Position numbers and translations under genes: made by a program. The notes under the pieces are model-generated. The model was given only the letters and a program-made list of their open reading frames with translations. It did no database searches and had not been told where the DNA came from. A stretch of DNA of 64,000 nt from Streptosporangium carneum. GTDB lineage: Bacteria; Actinomycetota; Actinomycetes; Streptosporangiales; Streptosporangiaceae. The stretch spans positions 62,001 to 126,000 of the forward strand of contig NZ_BSEV01000019.1 in NCBI RefSeq assembly GCF_027922005.1, given 5' to 3'. This document shows positions 9,536 to 17,593 of this stretch, piece by piece (the first letter of the stretch is position 1; each line of letters begins with the position of its first letter).

Positions 9536-10993
9536 ATGGACGCACTGGACCTGGCGCGGTGGCAGTTCGGGGTCACCACCGTTTACCACTTTCTGTTCGT
9601 ACCCCTGACGATCGGGCTCGGCGTCTTCGTGGCCGGGCTGCAGACCGCGTGGCACCGTACCGGCAAGGAGCACTACCTCAGGTTGACGAAGTTCTTCGGG
9701 AAGCTCTTCCTGATCAACTTCGCCATGGGCGTGGTCACCGGCATCGTGCAGGAGTTCCAGTTCGGCATGAACTGGAGCGAGTACTCGGTCTTCGTCGGCG
9801 ACGTCTTCGGCGCGCCGCTCGCACTCGAGGCCCTGCTCGCCTTCTTCCTCGAGTCGACGTTCCTCGGCCTGTGGATATTCGGCTGGGACAAACTGCCCAA
9901 GCGCATTCACCTGGCCACCATCTGGGCAGCGGTGATCGGCTCCAACCTGTCGGCCTACTTCATCCTCGCCGCCAACGCCTGGATGAAGCACCCGGTCGGC
10001 TACGAGGTGGTCGACGGCAAGGCCCGCATGACGGACCTGTGGGCGGTGCTCACCAACTCCACCGCGCTGGCCCAGGTGCCCCACGTGGTGGGCGCGGCCT
10101 TCGTGGTCGCGGGCGGATTCGTGCTGGCGGTGTGCGGCTACCGGATCCTGCAGGAGCGGCGGGCGGACCCGGACCGCACGAGGCCGATGCGACGGGGCGC
10201 GACGGACATGTGGCGGACCCCGATGCGGGCCGCGCTGGTCATGACCGCGATCGCGGGAGCCGTGGTCGCGGGCAGCGGGGACATGTCCGCCAAGCTGCTG
10301 CACGAGCAGCAGCCGATGAAGCTGGCCGCCGCCGAGGGACTCAGGCACGACACGGCGGGAGCGCCGTTCTCCCCCGTGCCCGGGGTCAAGGTGCCCATGC
10401 TGCTCAGCTTCCTGGCGACCGGCGACCCGCAGGCGGTCGTGCACGGCACCGAGGACCTGCAGGCGCGCTTCACCCAGCAGTTCGGTCCCGCCGACTACCG
10501 CCCCAATCTGCCGGTGGTCTTCTGGTCCTTCCGCGTGATGATCGTCTTCGGCATGTCGACGGTCGGCCTCTCCGTCCTCGGCCTCTGGCTGACCCGCAGA
10601 CGTCGCGGGAAGCAGGCCCCGCCGCGTGAGACGCCCTCGTGGCTGGCCCGGGTGTGCGTGCTCGCGCTTCCGCTGCCGACCGTCGCGATGATCTCGGGCT
10701 GGCTGCTCAGCGAGATCGGCCGCCAGCCGTGGACCGTCCAGGGCGAACTGCTCACCGCGGCGAGCGTCTCCCCCGGCGTCAGTCTGGGCGAGGTCGCCGT
10801 CTCGCTGGCGGTCTTCACCGCCCTGTACGGCGCGCTCGCCCTGGCCGAGGCCGTGCTGCTCGTCCGGCACGTCAAGGCGGGCCCCGAGCCCGTCCCCGCG
10901 CGCCGCCCCGAGACGCCCTCCTCCAGCGGGGGCCGGGACGGCGGGAGCGCCGAGGACGCGACCGCCAGGCTCCAGCCGACCCTGATGTACTAG
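9536..10993 (+). CDS. cydA: cytochrome bd quinol oxidase subunit I
   Basis: Heme-bearing subunit of the high-affinity terminal oxidase that oxidises menaquinol and reduces oxygen without pumping protons. Start ATG follows GAGGGGAAG. The N-terminus is family-typical: LARWQFGVTTVYHFLFVPLT with the axial His near residue 19, then GIVQEFQFGMNWSEYS and EALLAFFLESTFLGLW. The quinol-site motif GWLLSEIGRQPW is at about residues 388-399. Multiple membrane helices; 485 aa, with a short Gly/Ser/Ala-rich tail. Followed 13 bp later by cydB. The operator array directly upstream implies dedicated control. Confidence 0.97.
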   Translation: MDALDLARWQFGVTTVYHFLFVPLTIGLGVFVAGLQTAWHRTGKEHYLRLTKFFGKLFLINFAMGVVTGIVQEFQFGMNWSEYSVFVGDVFGAPLALEALLAFFLESTFLGLWIFGWDKLPKRIHLATIWAAVIGSNLSAYFILAANAWMKHPVGYEVVDGKARMTDLWAVLTNSTALAQVPHVVGAAFVVAGGFVLAVCGYRILQERRADPDRTRPMRRGATDMWRTPMRAALVMTAIAGAVVAGSGDMSAKLLHEQQPMKLAAAEGLRHDTAGAPFSPVPGVKVPMLLSFLATGDPQAVVHGTEDLQARFTQQFGPADYRPNLPVVFWSFRVMIVFGMSTVGLSVLGLWLTRRRRGKQAPPRETPSWLARVCVLALPLPTVAMISGWLLSEIGRQPWTVQGELLTAASVSPGVSLGEVAVSLAVFTALYGALALAEAVLLVRHVKAGPEPVPARRPETPSSSGGRDGGSAEDATARLQPTLMY

Positions 10994-11006
10994 GAGCGCG
11001 GAAACC

Positions 11007-11948
11007 ATGGAACTCACCACCTTCTGGTTCGCGGTCATCGCGTTCCTGTGGACCGGCTACTTCGTCCTGGAGGGGTTCGACTTCGGGGTCGGGCTGCTGG
11101 CCCCCGTGCTGTCGCGTGACGAGGCCGAGCGCAAGCAGGTGCTCGGCACGATCGGCCCCGTCTGGGACGGCAACGAGGTGTGGCTGATCACCGCCGTCGG
11201 CGCGATGTTCGCCGCGTTCCCCGCCTGGTACGCCGGGCTGCTCAGCGAGTTCTACCTGCCGATCACGCTGGTCCTCGTCGGGCTGATCGTGCGCGGCGTC
11301 GGCCTCGAGTGGCGGGGCAAGGTGCACCACGCCTCCGACCGCGTCTGGTGCGACCTGGCCGTCATGGTCGGCAGCGGGCTGCCCGCCTTCCTCTGGGGAG
11401 CCGTCTTCGCCGACCTGCTCCACAACAGCGCCTTCGCCGCACTGGTCGGCGGGGTGTTCTCCCTGTCGGTGTGCGTGCTGCACGGCGCGGTCTTCGTCGC
11501 GCTCAAGACGTCGGGCCCCGTGCACGCCCGTGCCCGCCGTACCGCGATGGCCACCTCGGCGCTCGCGCTGCCCGCCGCCGTGGTCGCGCTGTCCGGGATC
11601 CCGTCGGCCCGTACGGCCGTGGCCGACTGGACCGCGTCCCCGTGGCTGTGGGCGTGCGCGCTGGCCGCGATGGCGGCCCTGGCCGCCGGGGTCGCGCTGA
11701 CCTGGCGGGGCCGCGACGGCTGGGCGTTCACCGCGACCGCCTCGTCCATCGCCCTGGGGGCCGTGGCCCTGTTCGGCGCCCTGTGGCCTGCCCCGCTGCC
11801 GGGCCTCACGGTGGCGGACGCCGCCTCCGGCCCCTACACGCTGGGCGTGCTGACCTGGATCGGCCTGATCGCGCTGCCCTTCGTGCTCGGCTACCAGGGC
11901 TGGACCTACTGGGTGTTCCGCAAGCGCCTCGTCGCCGAGGTCTCCTGA
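11007..11948 (+). CDS. cydB: cytochrome bd quinol oxidase subunit II
   Basis: Second integral subunit of cytochrome bd oxidase, stabilising the di-heme site of CydA. Diagnostic N-terminus ELTTFWFAVIAFLWTGYFVLE continuing GFDFGVGLL, then GPVWDGNEVWLITA and FPAWYAGLLS. Seven to eight hydrophobic segments; 313 aa, at the short end of the family. SD-like GGAGCG lies upstream of ATG. The cydDC exporter genes often found downstream are absent; transcription should end at the strong hairpin right after the stop codon. Confidence 0.97.
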   Translation: MELTTFWFAVIAFLWTGYFVLEGFDFGVGLLAPVLSRDEAERKQVLGTIGPVWDGNEVWLITAVGAMFAAFPAWYAGLLSEFYLPITLVLVGLIVRGVGLEWRGKVHHASDRVWCDLAVMVGSGLPAFLWGAVFADLLHNSAFAALVGGVFSLSVCVLHGAVFVALKTSGPVHARARRTAMATSALALPAAVVALSGIPSARTAVADWTASPWLWACALAAMAALAAGVALTWRGRDGWAFTATASSIALGAVALFGALWPAPLPGLTVADAASGPYTLGVLTWIGLIALPFVLGYQGWTYWVFRKRLVAEVS

Positions 11949-11963
11949 CCCCGCTCAGGACCT

Positions 11964-12005
11964 TGACGGGCCGCGCCGCCGGGAGGGGGGCGGCGCGGCC
12001 CGTCA
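11964..12005. terminator. bidirectional hairpin between cydB and the molybdenum hydroxylase operon
   Basis: Perfect 17-bp inverted repeat (TGACGGGCCGCGCCGCC at 11964-11980 with its complement at 11989-12005) and an 8-base loop. The right arm contains the stop codon of the convergent minus-strand gene. No U-tract, as is common in high-GC actinomycetes. Confidence 0.85.
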
Positions 12006-14390
12006 GGGCGCGGCGCGGCGCAGGTCGAACAGCTCCGACGGGGAGATCGGCATCCTGGAGATCCTGATGCCCTCCGCGTCCTCGACGGCCGAGGCGATCA
12101 CCGCCGACACCGGGATGACCCCGGCCTCGCCCGCCCCCTTGATGCCGAGGGGGTTGAGCGGGGAGGGGGTCTGCAGGTGGGCGGTCTCCACGAACGGGAC
12201 CTCGGTCGCGTACGGCATCAGGAAGTCCATGAACGAGGCGTTGAGCAGCTGGCCGTGCTCGTCGTAGGCCATCCGCTCGTACAGCGCCCCGCCGACGCCC
12301 TGGGCGACGCCGCCGTGGATCTGCCCCTCGACGATCATCGGGTTGATCAGGTTGCCGCAGTCGTGGACGACGGCGTAGCGGAGGATGCGGATCTCGGCCG
12401 TCAGCGGGTCGGTCTCCACGATCGCCGCGTGCATGCCCGAGGCGAAGGTCGAGCGGATCGGCGAGTAGTAGTCGCGTCCCTCGAGCCCCGGCTCCTCCCC
12501 CTCGGCCACCGGCGGCCTGTCGAAGGACGACGTCCCCGCGAACTGGGTGGCGCGGCCCGCCTCCGCGTCGAAGGCGTAGCGCAGCGGGTTGGACAGCACC
12601 GCGACCGTCGCCAGCGGGACGGCGACGCCGGGCGAGCCGACCACCCTCACCTCGCCGTCGACGATCTCCAGGTCGCCCGGGTCGGCCTCCAGCGCCTCCG
12701 CCGCGATCCGCAGGGCCTTCTCCCTGACCTTGCGGCACGCCAGGGCGATCGCGTTGCCGCTCATCACCGCCGCCCGCGAGGCGAACGTGCCGACCGCGTA
12801 GCCGAACCTGCGGGTGTCCCCGGTGACCACGGAGACCCGCTCAAGCGGCACGCCGAGCTCGGAGGCGGCGATCTGGGCGAAGGCCGTCTCGTGGCCCTGC
12901 CCCTGGGAGGTCAGCCCGGTCGAGACGTGCACCCGGCCGTCGGAGGTGACCTGGACGTGTCCTCCCTCGTAGGGGCCGACCCCCGTGCCCTCGACGTAGC
13001 AGCCGACGCCGATGCCGATCCTGCGTCCCTCGGCCGCCGCCAGCTCCTTCGTCCTGTCGAAGGAGTCCCAGCCGATGAGCTCCTTGAGCATCCTCAGCGA
13101 CCCGGGGTAGTCACCGCTGTCGTAGATCAGCGGGCGGCCGTCCTGGAAGATCAGGCCCTGGTCGTAGGGGAACTCGTCGGGCTGGATGAAGTTGGCCTCG
13201 CGCACCGCCGTGCGGTCGGCTCCCAGGTGTTCGGCGATGCGGTCCATCGTCCGCTCCATGCAGAAGACCGCCTGCGGACGCCCCGCCCCCCGGTACGGCG
13301 TGACCTGCACGGTGTTGGTGTAGACGGAGGAGAACTCCACCCGGTACGCGCCGAGCTTGTAGGGCCCCGGCAGCTGGGTCGAGGTGATGATCGGCACGAT
13401 GATCCCGTACGGCGTGTAGGCCCCGTGGTCGTGCAGGATGGTCACGTCGAGCCCGAGCACCCGCCCCGCGTCGTCGAAGCCGACCCTGACGAACTGCGTC
13501 TGGGCCCGCTCGTGCGCGGAGGAGACGAAGTGCTCGCGTCTGTCCTCGGTCCACTTGACCTCGTGGCCGAGCAGGATGGCCGCCCACGGGACGAGCACCT
13601 CCTCCGGCCACGGATGCACGATCTTGACGCCGAACCCGCCGCCCACGTCGGGCGCGATCACCTCGACCTTGGGCAGCGGCAGGCCGAGCTTGGCGGCGAT
13701 CGCCATCCTGACGCTGGTCGAGGTCTGGGTGCTGGTGTAGACCCGCAGGGACCGGTCGTCGGCGTCCCACCTGGCGCAGACGCCGCGCCCCTCGAGGGGC
13801 ATGGAGGCGCTGCGCTCGATGTCCAGCCTGAAGGCCAGCGTGTGCGGCGCGGCCTCGATCGCCTCCCTCGCGCCGAGGCCCGCCGCGGAACGCACCTCCT
13901 GCACCAGGTGCGCGCCGACGTTGCCCGGCACGTCCGCGTGGACGAGATGGGCCGACTGCGCCGCCTCCTCGACGCCGACCACCGGCTTGAGGAGCTCGTA
14001 GTCGACCGTGATGAGCGCGCAGACGTCCTCGGCGAGGTAGCGGTCCCGGGCGACGACCATCACGACGGGCTCGCCGACGTGCCTGACGACGTCACGGGCG
14101 AGCGGGGTCGCGGTGCGGCCGTGGGTCAGCGCCGGATGCGGGATGAGCAGCGGCAGCGGCTCGGCGAGCAGGGGCGGCAGGTCCTCCCAGGTGTAGATCG
14201 CCACCAGCCCGTCCACGTCGATCGCGGCCGAGACGTCGATGTCGCGGATCCTGGCGTGCGCGTGCGGGGACCTGACGAACGCGGCCTCGAACGCGCCCTC
14301 GCCGAGGTCGTCGAGGTAGCGGCCCTGCCCGGTGAGCAGCCTCGGGTCCTCCCTGCGCCGGACCGGCTCCCCGAACAGCTTCGTCGTCAT
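12003..14390 (-). CDS. molybdenum hydroxylase large (molybdopterin-binding) subunit, CoxL/XdhB-like
   Basis: Catalytic subunit of a three-part molybdenum hydroxylase of the xanthine oxidase superfamily. Visible motifs: RREDPRLLTGQGRYLDDL at the start, GGGFGVK in the cofactor region, PYRGAGR near residue 363, SQGQGHETAFAQI, and GIKGAGEAG near 750 carrying the catalytic Glu. The AYxCSFR active-site loop of true (form I) aerobic CO dehydrogenase is absent; PYRGAGR resembles the AYRGAGR of form II enzymes of uncertain substrate. It is the last gene of a permease-FAD-FeS-Mo operon, so a purine or related N-heterocycle is the likely substrate (inference). 795 aa. Confidence 0.9.
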   Translation of the reverse strand: MTTKLFGEPVRRREDPRLLTGQGRYLDDLGEGAFEAAFVRSPHAHARIRDIDVSAAIDVDGLVAIYTWEDLPPLLAEPLPLLIPHPALTHGRTATPLARDVVRHVGEPVVMVVARDRYLAEDVCALITVDYELLKPVVGVEEAAQSAHLVHADVPGNVGAHLVQEVRSAAGLGAREAIEAAPHTLAFRLDIERSASMPLEGRGVCARWDADDRSLRVYTSTQTSTSVRMAIAAKLGLPLPKVEVIAPDVGGGFGVKIVHPWPEEVLVPWAAILLGHEVKWTEDRREHFVSSAHERAQTQFVRVGFDDAGRVLGLDVTILHDHGAYTPYGIIVPIITSTQLPGPYKLGAYRVEFSSVYTNTVQVTPYRGAGRPQAVFCMERTMDRIAEHLGADRTAVREANFIQPDEFPYDQGLIFQDGRPLIYDSGDYPGSLRMLKELIGWDSFDRTKELAAAEGRRIGIGVGCYVEGTGVGPYEGGHVQVTSDGRVHVSTGLTSQGQGHETAFAQIAASELGVPLERVSVVTGDTRRFGYAVGTFASRAAVMSGNAIALACRKVREKALRIAAEALEADPGDLEIVDGEVRVVGSPGVAVPLATVAVLSNPLRYAFDAEAGRATQFAGTSSFDRPPVAEGEEPGLEGRDYYSPIRSTFASGMHAAIVETDPLTAEIRILRYAVVHDCGNLINPMIVEGQIHGGVAQGVGGALYERMAYDEHGQLLNASFMDFLMPYATEVPFVETAHLQTPSPLNPLGIKGAGEAGVIPVSAVIASAVEDAEGIRISRMPISPSELFDLRRAAP

Positions 14391-14406
14391 CGCCGCACCG
14401 TCCCGT

Positions 14407-14889
14407 TCACGACTCCTCCGCGATGATCTCGGCCGCCCGGTGGACCGACTTGACGATGTTCTGGTACCCCGTGCACCGGCACAGGTTGCCGGAGACGCCC
14501 TCCAGCACCTCCTCGTCGGTCGGCGCCGGGTTGTCCCGCAGCAGGGCGGTGACCGTGCACAGGAAACCCGGCGTGCAGAACCCGCACTGCAGCCCGTGGC
14601 ACTCGGCGAAGGCCCGCTGCACCGGCGACAGCGTCCCGTCGGGGGCGGCGAGCCCCTCGACGGTGGTGATCTCGTGCCCGTCCGCCGTCGCCGCGAGCAT
14701 CAGGCACGACCGGACGGGCTCGCCGTCCAGCAGCACCGTGCAGCACCCGCAGACCCCGTGCTCGCACCCGACGTGCGTGCCGGTCAGCCCGAGGTCGTGC
14801 CGCAGGCAGTCGGACAGCAGCCGCCGCCCCGGCGTCTCCACCCGGCGCACGACCCCGTTCACGGTCAGCGTGATCGCGATGTCCGTCAC
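14407..14889 (-). CDS. molybdenum hydroxylase small [2Fe-2S] subunit, CoxS-like
   Basis: Electron-transfer subunit with two [2Fe-2S] clusters. The plant-ferredoxin-like N-terminal cluster uses Cys42, Cys47, Cys50 and Cys62 (GCEHGVCGCC); the C-terminal helical cluster uses Cys102, Cys105, Cys137 and Cys139 (QCGFCTPGF and NLCRCTGY). All eight ligands are intact. 160 aa, the family norm. Lies 45 bp after the FAD subunit and 16 bp before the large subunit, so co-transcribed. Confidence 0.95.
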   Translation of the reverse strand: MTDIAITLTVNGVVRRVETPGRRLLSDCLRHDLGLTGTHVGCEHGVCGCCTVLLDGEPVRSCLMLAATADGHEITTVEGLAAPDGTLSPVQRAFAECHGLQCGFCTPGFLCTVTALLRDNPAPTDEEVLEGVSGNLCRCTGYQNIVKSVHRAAEIIAEES

Positions 14890-14934
14890 CGGCTCCCCGC
14901 CCCTCGTCCTCCGAGCGCGCGGCTCCGCGCCCGC

Positions 14935-15804
14935 TCACTCATCGGAGGCCGCCCTCGCGGCGTCCCGCAGGGCCCGCTCTGCCAGCGTCCCCGTGAGGTG
15001 CCGACGGTAGTCGGCGCTGGCGTGGACGTCCGTCTCCGGCTCGATCCGGTCCCGTACGGCCCGCGCGGCCGACGCCCAGTCGGCCGAGGCGGCAGGGCGG
15101 TGACCGCATGCCTCGGTGACGTCGACGAGCACCGGCACCGGCCCCGCGCTCACGCACGCCACCCCGGCCGTGACGACCCGCAGGTCGTCGTCGAGCCGCA
15201 CCAGCGCCGCGACCCCGGCGACCGCGTAGTCGCCGTGCCGCCTGGACACCTCGTGGAAGGCCGTGCCCGAGCGCGGGGGCAGCGTGGGGAACAGGGCGGA
15301 GACGGCCAGCTCCCCCGGCCGGAGCGCCGACTCGAGGGGGCCGGTGAAGAAGCCGGCGGCGGGAACGTCCCGGGTGGCTCCCGGGCGGGCCAGCCGTACC
15401 GAGCCGCCGAGAAGGATCAGCACCGCGGGCAGCTCCGCGGCCGGGTCGGCGTGCACCAGGCTGCCGACCACGGTCCCCCGGTTGCGGATCACCGGGTGGG
15501 CGACCAGCCTGAGCGCCTGGCGGAGCAGGGGCTGCGCGGCGGCGACCTGCTCCGCGCGCTCCACCTGGGCGTGCCTGGCCAGCGCGCCGACCCTGACGCC
15601 GTCGGACTCGACGGAGACGGTGGCCAGCTCGGCGAGCCGGTTGACGTCGACGATGTGCCCGGGCGCCGCCAGGCGCATGTTCAGCATCGGGATCAGGCTC
15701 TGGCCTCCCGCGAGCACCTTGCCGTGCTCGCCCGCCTCGGCGAGGGTCTCCAGGGCCTCGGCGACGGAGCCGGGGGCGTGGTAGTCGAAGGGGGGCGGCT
15801 TCAC
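14935..15804 (-). CDS. molybdenum hydroxylase medium FAD-binding subunit, CoxM-like
   Basis: FAD subunit that passes electrons from the iron-sulfur clusters to the acceptor. Signature AGGQSLIPMLNMRLA (FAD-binding) near residue 35, IRNRGTVVGSLVHADPAAELP near 105, then the CO dehydrogenase flavoprotein C-terminal domain. Start is GTG (KPPPFDYHAP follows), whose bases overlap the stop codon of the upstream permease in a GTGA arrangement, implying translational coupling. 289 aa. Confidence 0.92.
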   Translation of the reverse strand: MKPPPFDYHAPGSVAEALETLAEAGEHGKVLAGGQSLIPMLNMRLAAPGHIVDVNRLAELATVSVESDGVRVGALARHAQVERAEQVAAAQPLLRQALRLVAHPVIRNRGTVVGSLVHADPAAELPAVLILLGGSVRLARPGATRDVPAAGFFTGPLESALRPGELAVSALFPTLPPRSGTAFHEVSRRHGDYAVAGVAALVRLDDDLRVVTAGVACVSAGPVPVLVDVTEACGHRPAASADWASAARAVRDRIEPETDVHASADYRRHLTGTLAERALRDAARAASDE

Positions 15805-17180
15805 CCGGCCGCCTCCTCTCCGCGCGGGCTCCGCGCGGAGACGTCCACACCCCTGCGGCGGGACAGCACCCGCAGCAGGTGGTAGCCCCCCACGACCACG
15901 ATGGTGCCGAAGGCGATGCCCTCGAGCGCGAAGTTGGCGCCGACCACGTGCCTGACCGGGCCGATGGCCAGGATGATGCCCGCGCCGATGGGGACCATGT
16001 TGACCGGGTCGGAGAAGTCGACGCGGTTCTCGACCCAGATCTTCGCGCCGAGCAGGCCGATCATGCCGTACAGGATCACCGTGATGCCGCCGAGCACGCC
16101 GCCGGGGGTCGCCGCGACCAGCGCGCCGAACTTGGGGCACAGGCCGAACAGGATCGCGATGACGGCCGCGATGTAGTAAGCGGCCGTCGAGTAGACCCTC
16201 GTCGCGGCCATGACCCCGATGTTCTCCGCGTAGGTCGTCGTCGGGGAGCCGCCGAAGGTCGTGGCGACGGCGGTGGCGAGGCCGTCTCCGGCGATCGCCC
16301 GGCCGAGGTAGGGGTCGACGTCGACGCCGGTCATCTCGCCGACGGCCTTGACGTGGCCCACGTTCTCCGCGATCAGCGCGATCACCGCGGGCAGCACCAG
16401 CAGCACGGCGGAGAACCTGATGTCGGGCAGGTGGGTGTTCGGCCACCCGATCCAGGCGGCGTCCGCGACGGCGGAGAAGTCCACTCTCGGGTGGGTGTCG
16501 ACCTTGGCGGTCACGGCGTTGTAGGCGGTGATGTCCCCGAAGACCCTGTCGGCCCCCCAGGACAGCAGGAAGCCGACGACCAGGCCGAGCAGGATGCCGA
16601 TCCTGCCGACGAACCCCTTGAACACCACGAGGAGCACGAAGGTGACGACCATCGTGATCAGGGCGATCCACTGGTCCTGCGGCCAGTAGACGTCGGCGAC
16701 CACGTACGCCAGGCCGAACCCGATCAGCATGACGACGGCGCCGGTGACGACCGGCGGGAACACCCGGTTGATGATCTGTACGCCGAGGTAGTGGATGGCC
16801 ACCCCGACCAGCGCGAGCACCAGTCCGACGACGAGGATCGCCCCGGTGACGATCGCGTCGGCCGCGGGCGTGTCGCCGCCGTACAGGGCCCGGATGGCGA
16901 GCACGCCGCCGACGAAGGAGGCGCTGGTGCCGAGGTAGCTGGGGATCCTGCCGTTCACGATGAGCAGGAACATGATCGTAGCGACGCCGGAGAACATGAT
17001 GGCGACGTTGGGGTCCAGCCCCATGACCAGCGGGAAGACGAACGTCGCGCCGAACATCGCGATGACGTGCTGGGCGCCGAAGCCGATCATGCGCGGCCAG
17101 GAGAGCCGTTCGTCGGGCCTGACGACCTCTCCCGGCGCCAGGGTCTTGCCGTCCCCGTGTTTGGTCCAACCTGCAACCAT
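15801..17180 (-). CDS. NCS2-family nucleobase (uracil/xanthine-type) permease
   Basis: Proton- or sodium-coupled nucleobase importer of the NCS2/NAT family. About twelve to fourteen hydrophobic segments; conserved GAQHVIAMFG near residue 34 (the QH motif) and the substrate-loop signatures AENVGHVKAVGEMTG and TTYAENIGVMAATRV. The ATG at 17180 follows GAGAGGTGGGG; a TTG directly before it is less likely. First gene of the operon with the molybdenum hydroxylase, which suggests that the imported base is what the enzyme oxidises (inference). Exact substrate is not readable. Confidence 0.92.
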   Translation of the reverse strand: MVAGWTKHGDGKTLAPGEVVRPDERLSWPRMIGFGAQHVIAMFGATFVFPLVMGLDPNVAIMFSGVATIMFLLIVNGRIPSYLGTSASFVGGVLAIRALYGGDTPAADAIVTGAILVVGLVLALVGVAIHYLGVQIINRVFPPVVTGAVVMLIGFGLAYVVADVYWPQDQWIALITMVVTFVLLVVFKGFVGRIGILLGLVVGFLLSWGADRVFGDITAYNAVTAKVDTHPRVDFSAVADAAWIGWPNTHLPDIRFSAVLLVLPAVIALIAENVGHVKAVGEMTGVDVDPYLGRAIAGDGLATAVATTFGGSPTTTYAENIGVMAATRVYSTAAYYIAAVIAILFGLCPKFGALVAATPGGVLGGITVILYGMIGLLGAKIWVENRVDFSDPVNMVPIGAGIILAIGPVRHVVGANFALEGIAFGTIVVVGGYHLLRVLSRRRGVDVSARSPRGEEAAG

Positions 17181-17593
17181 CAAGCCCCACCTCTCACCGG
17201 GCCGTCGGTCGGTGGCCGCCCCGCAGGCATCCCTCCGGCGAACTCCCCTGCTGTCGTTGCGGGCACGTCAGGCCCGCGGCCGTCGCCTCACACCGTCATG
17301 ATCTGCCAAAACCGGGCCGTCGGCCGGTGGCCGTCCCGCGCGCCTGCGGCGAGGGCGCCGTCGGCGGACGAGGGACCCCCGAGGAACCGACGAAGGTCTA
17401 CGGAGGGTTCCCAGGCACGGCTCCGCCGAAACCCGGCGCGGGCCCCCGCCGTACGGCACAGGCACGGCGGGAAGGCGGCGGAAGGTTCGAAGGAGATCTC
17501 CCGCCCCGCCGCCACGATGGAGTACCGTGTGTGCCGATGTCGCGACTTTGAGTGAACAGACACCAGTCGGCCCCAGAGAGTAGGCACGCCCCC
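17181..17593. other. divergent intergenic region with a 27-bp direct repeat
   Basis: No gene supported. Must hold the promoters of the permease operon (minus) and geosmin synthase (plus). Contains an imperfect direct repeat, listed separately. Confidence 0.5.
17197..17338. repeat. two-copy 27-bp direct repeat, 115 bp apart
   Basis: Copies at 17197-17223 and 17312-17338 start CCGGGCCGTCGG and differ at two positions only. The first copy overlaps the leader just upstream of the permease gene. Function unknown; both copies contain the near-palindromic core GGCCGTCGG. Confidence 0.6.

Noticed and set aside
12177..14426. 749-codon open frame on the plus strand opposite the molybdenum hydroxylase large subunit
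   Set aside because: His/Arg/Asp/Val-rich antisense shadow typical of high-GC genes; the minus-strand frame encodes clear family motifs.
12003..15804. Genuine aerobic CO dehydrogenase (coxMSL)
   Set aside because: The AYxCSFR active-site loop is absent (PYRGAGR instead), gene order starts with a nucleobase permease, and coxG is not in the operon.
15879..17555. 558-codon plus-strand frame opposite the NCS2 permease
   Set aside because: Asp/His/Glu-rich shadow with no recognisable domain.
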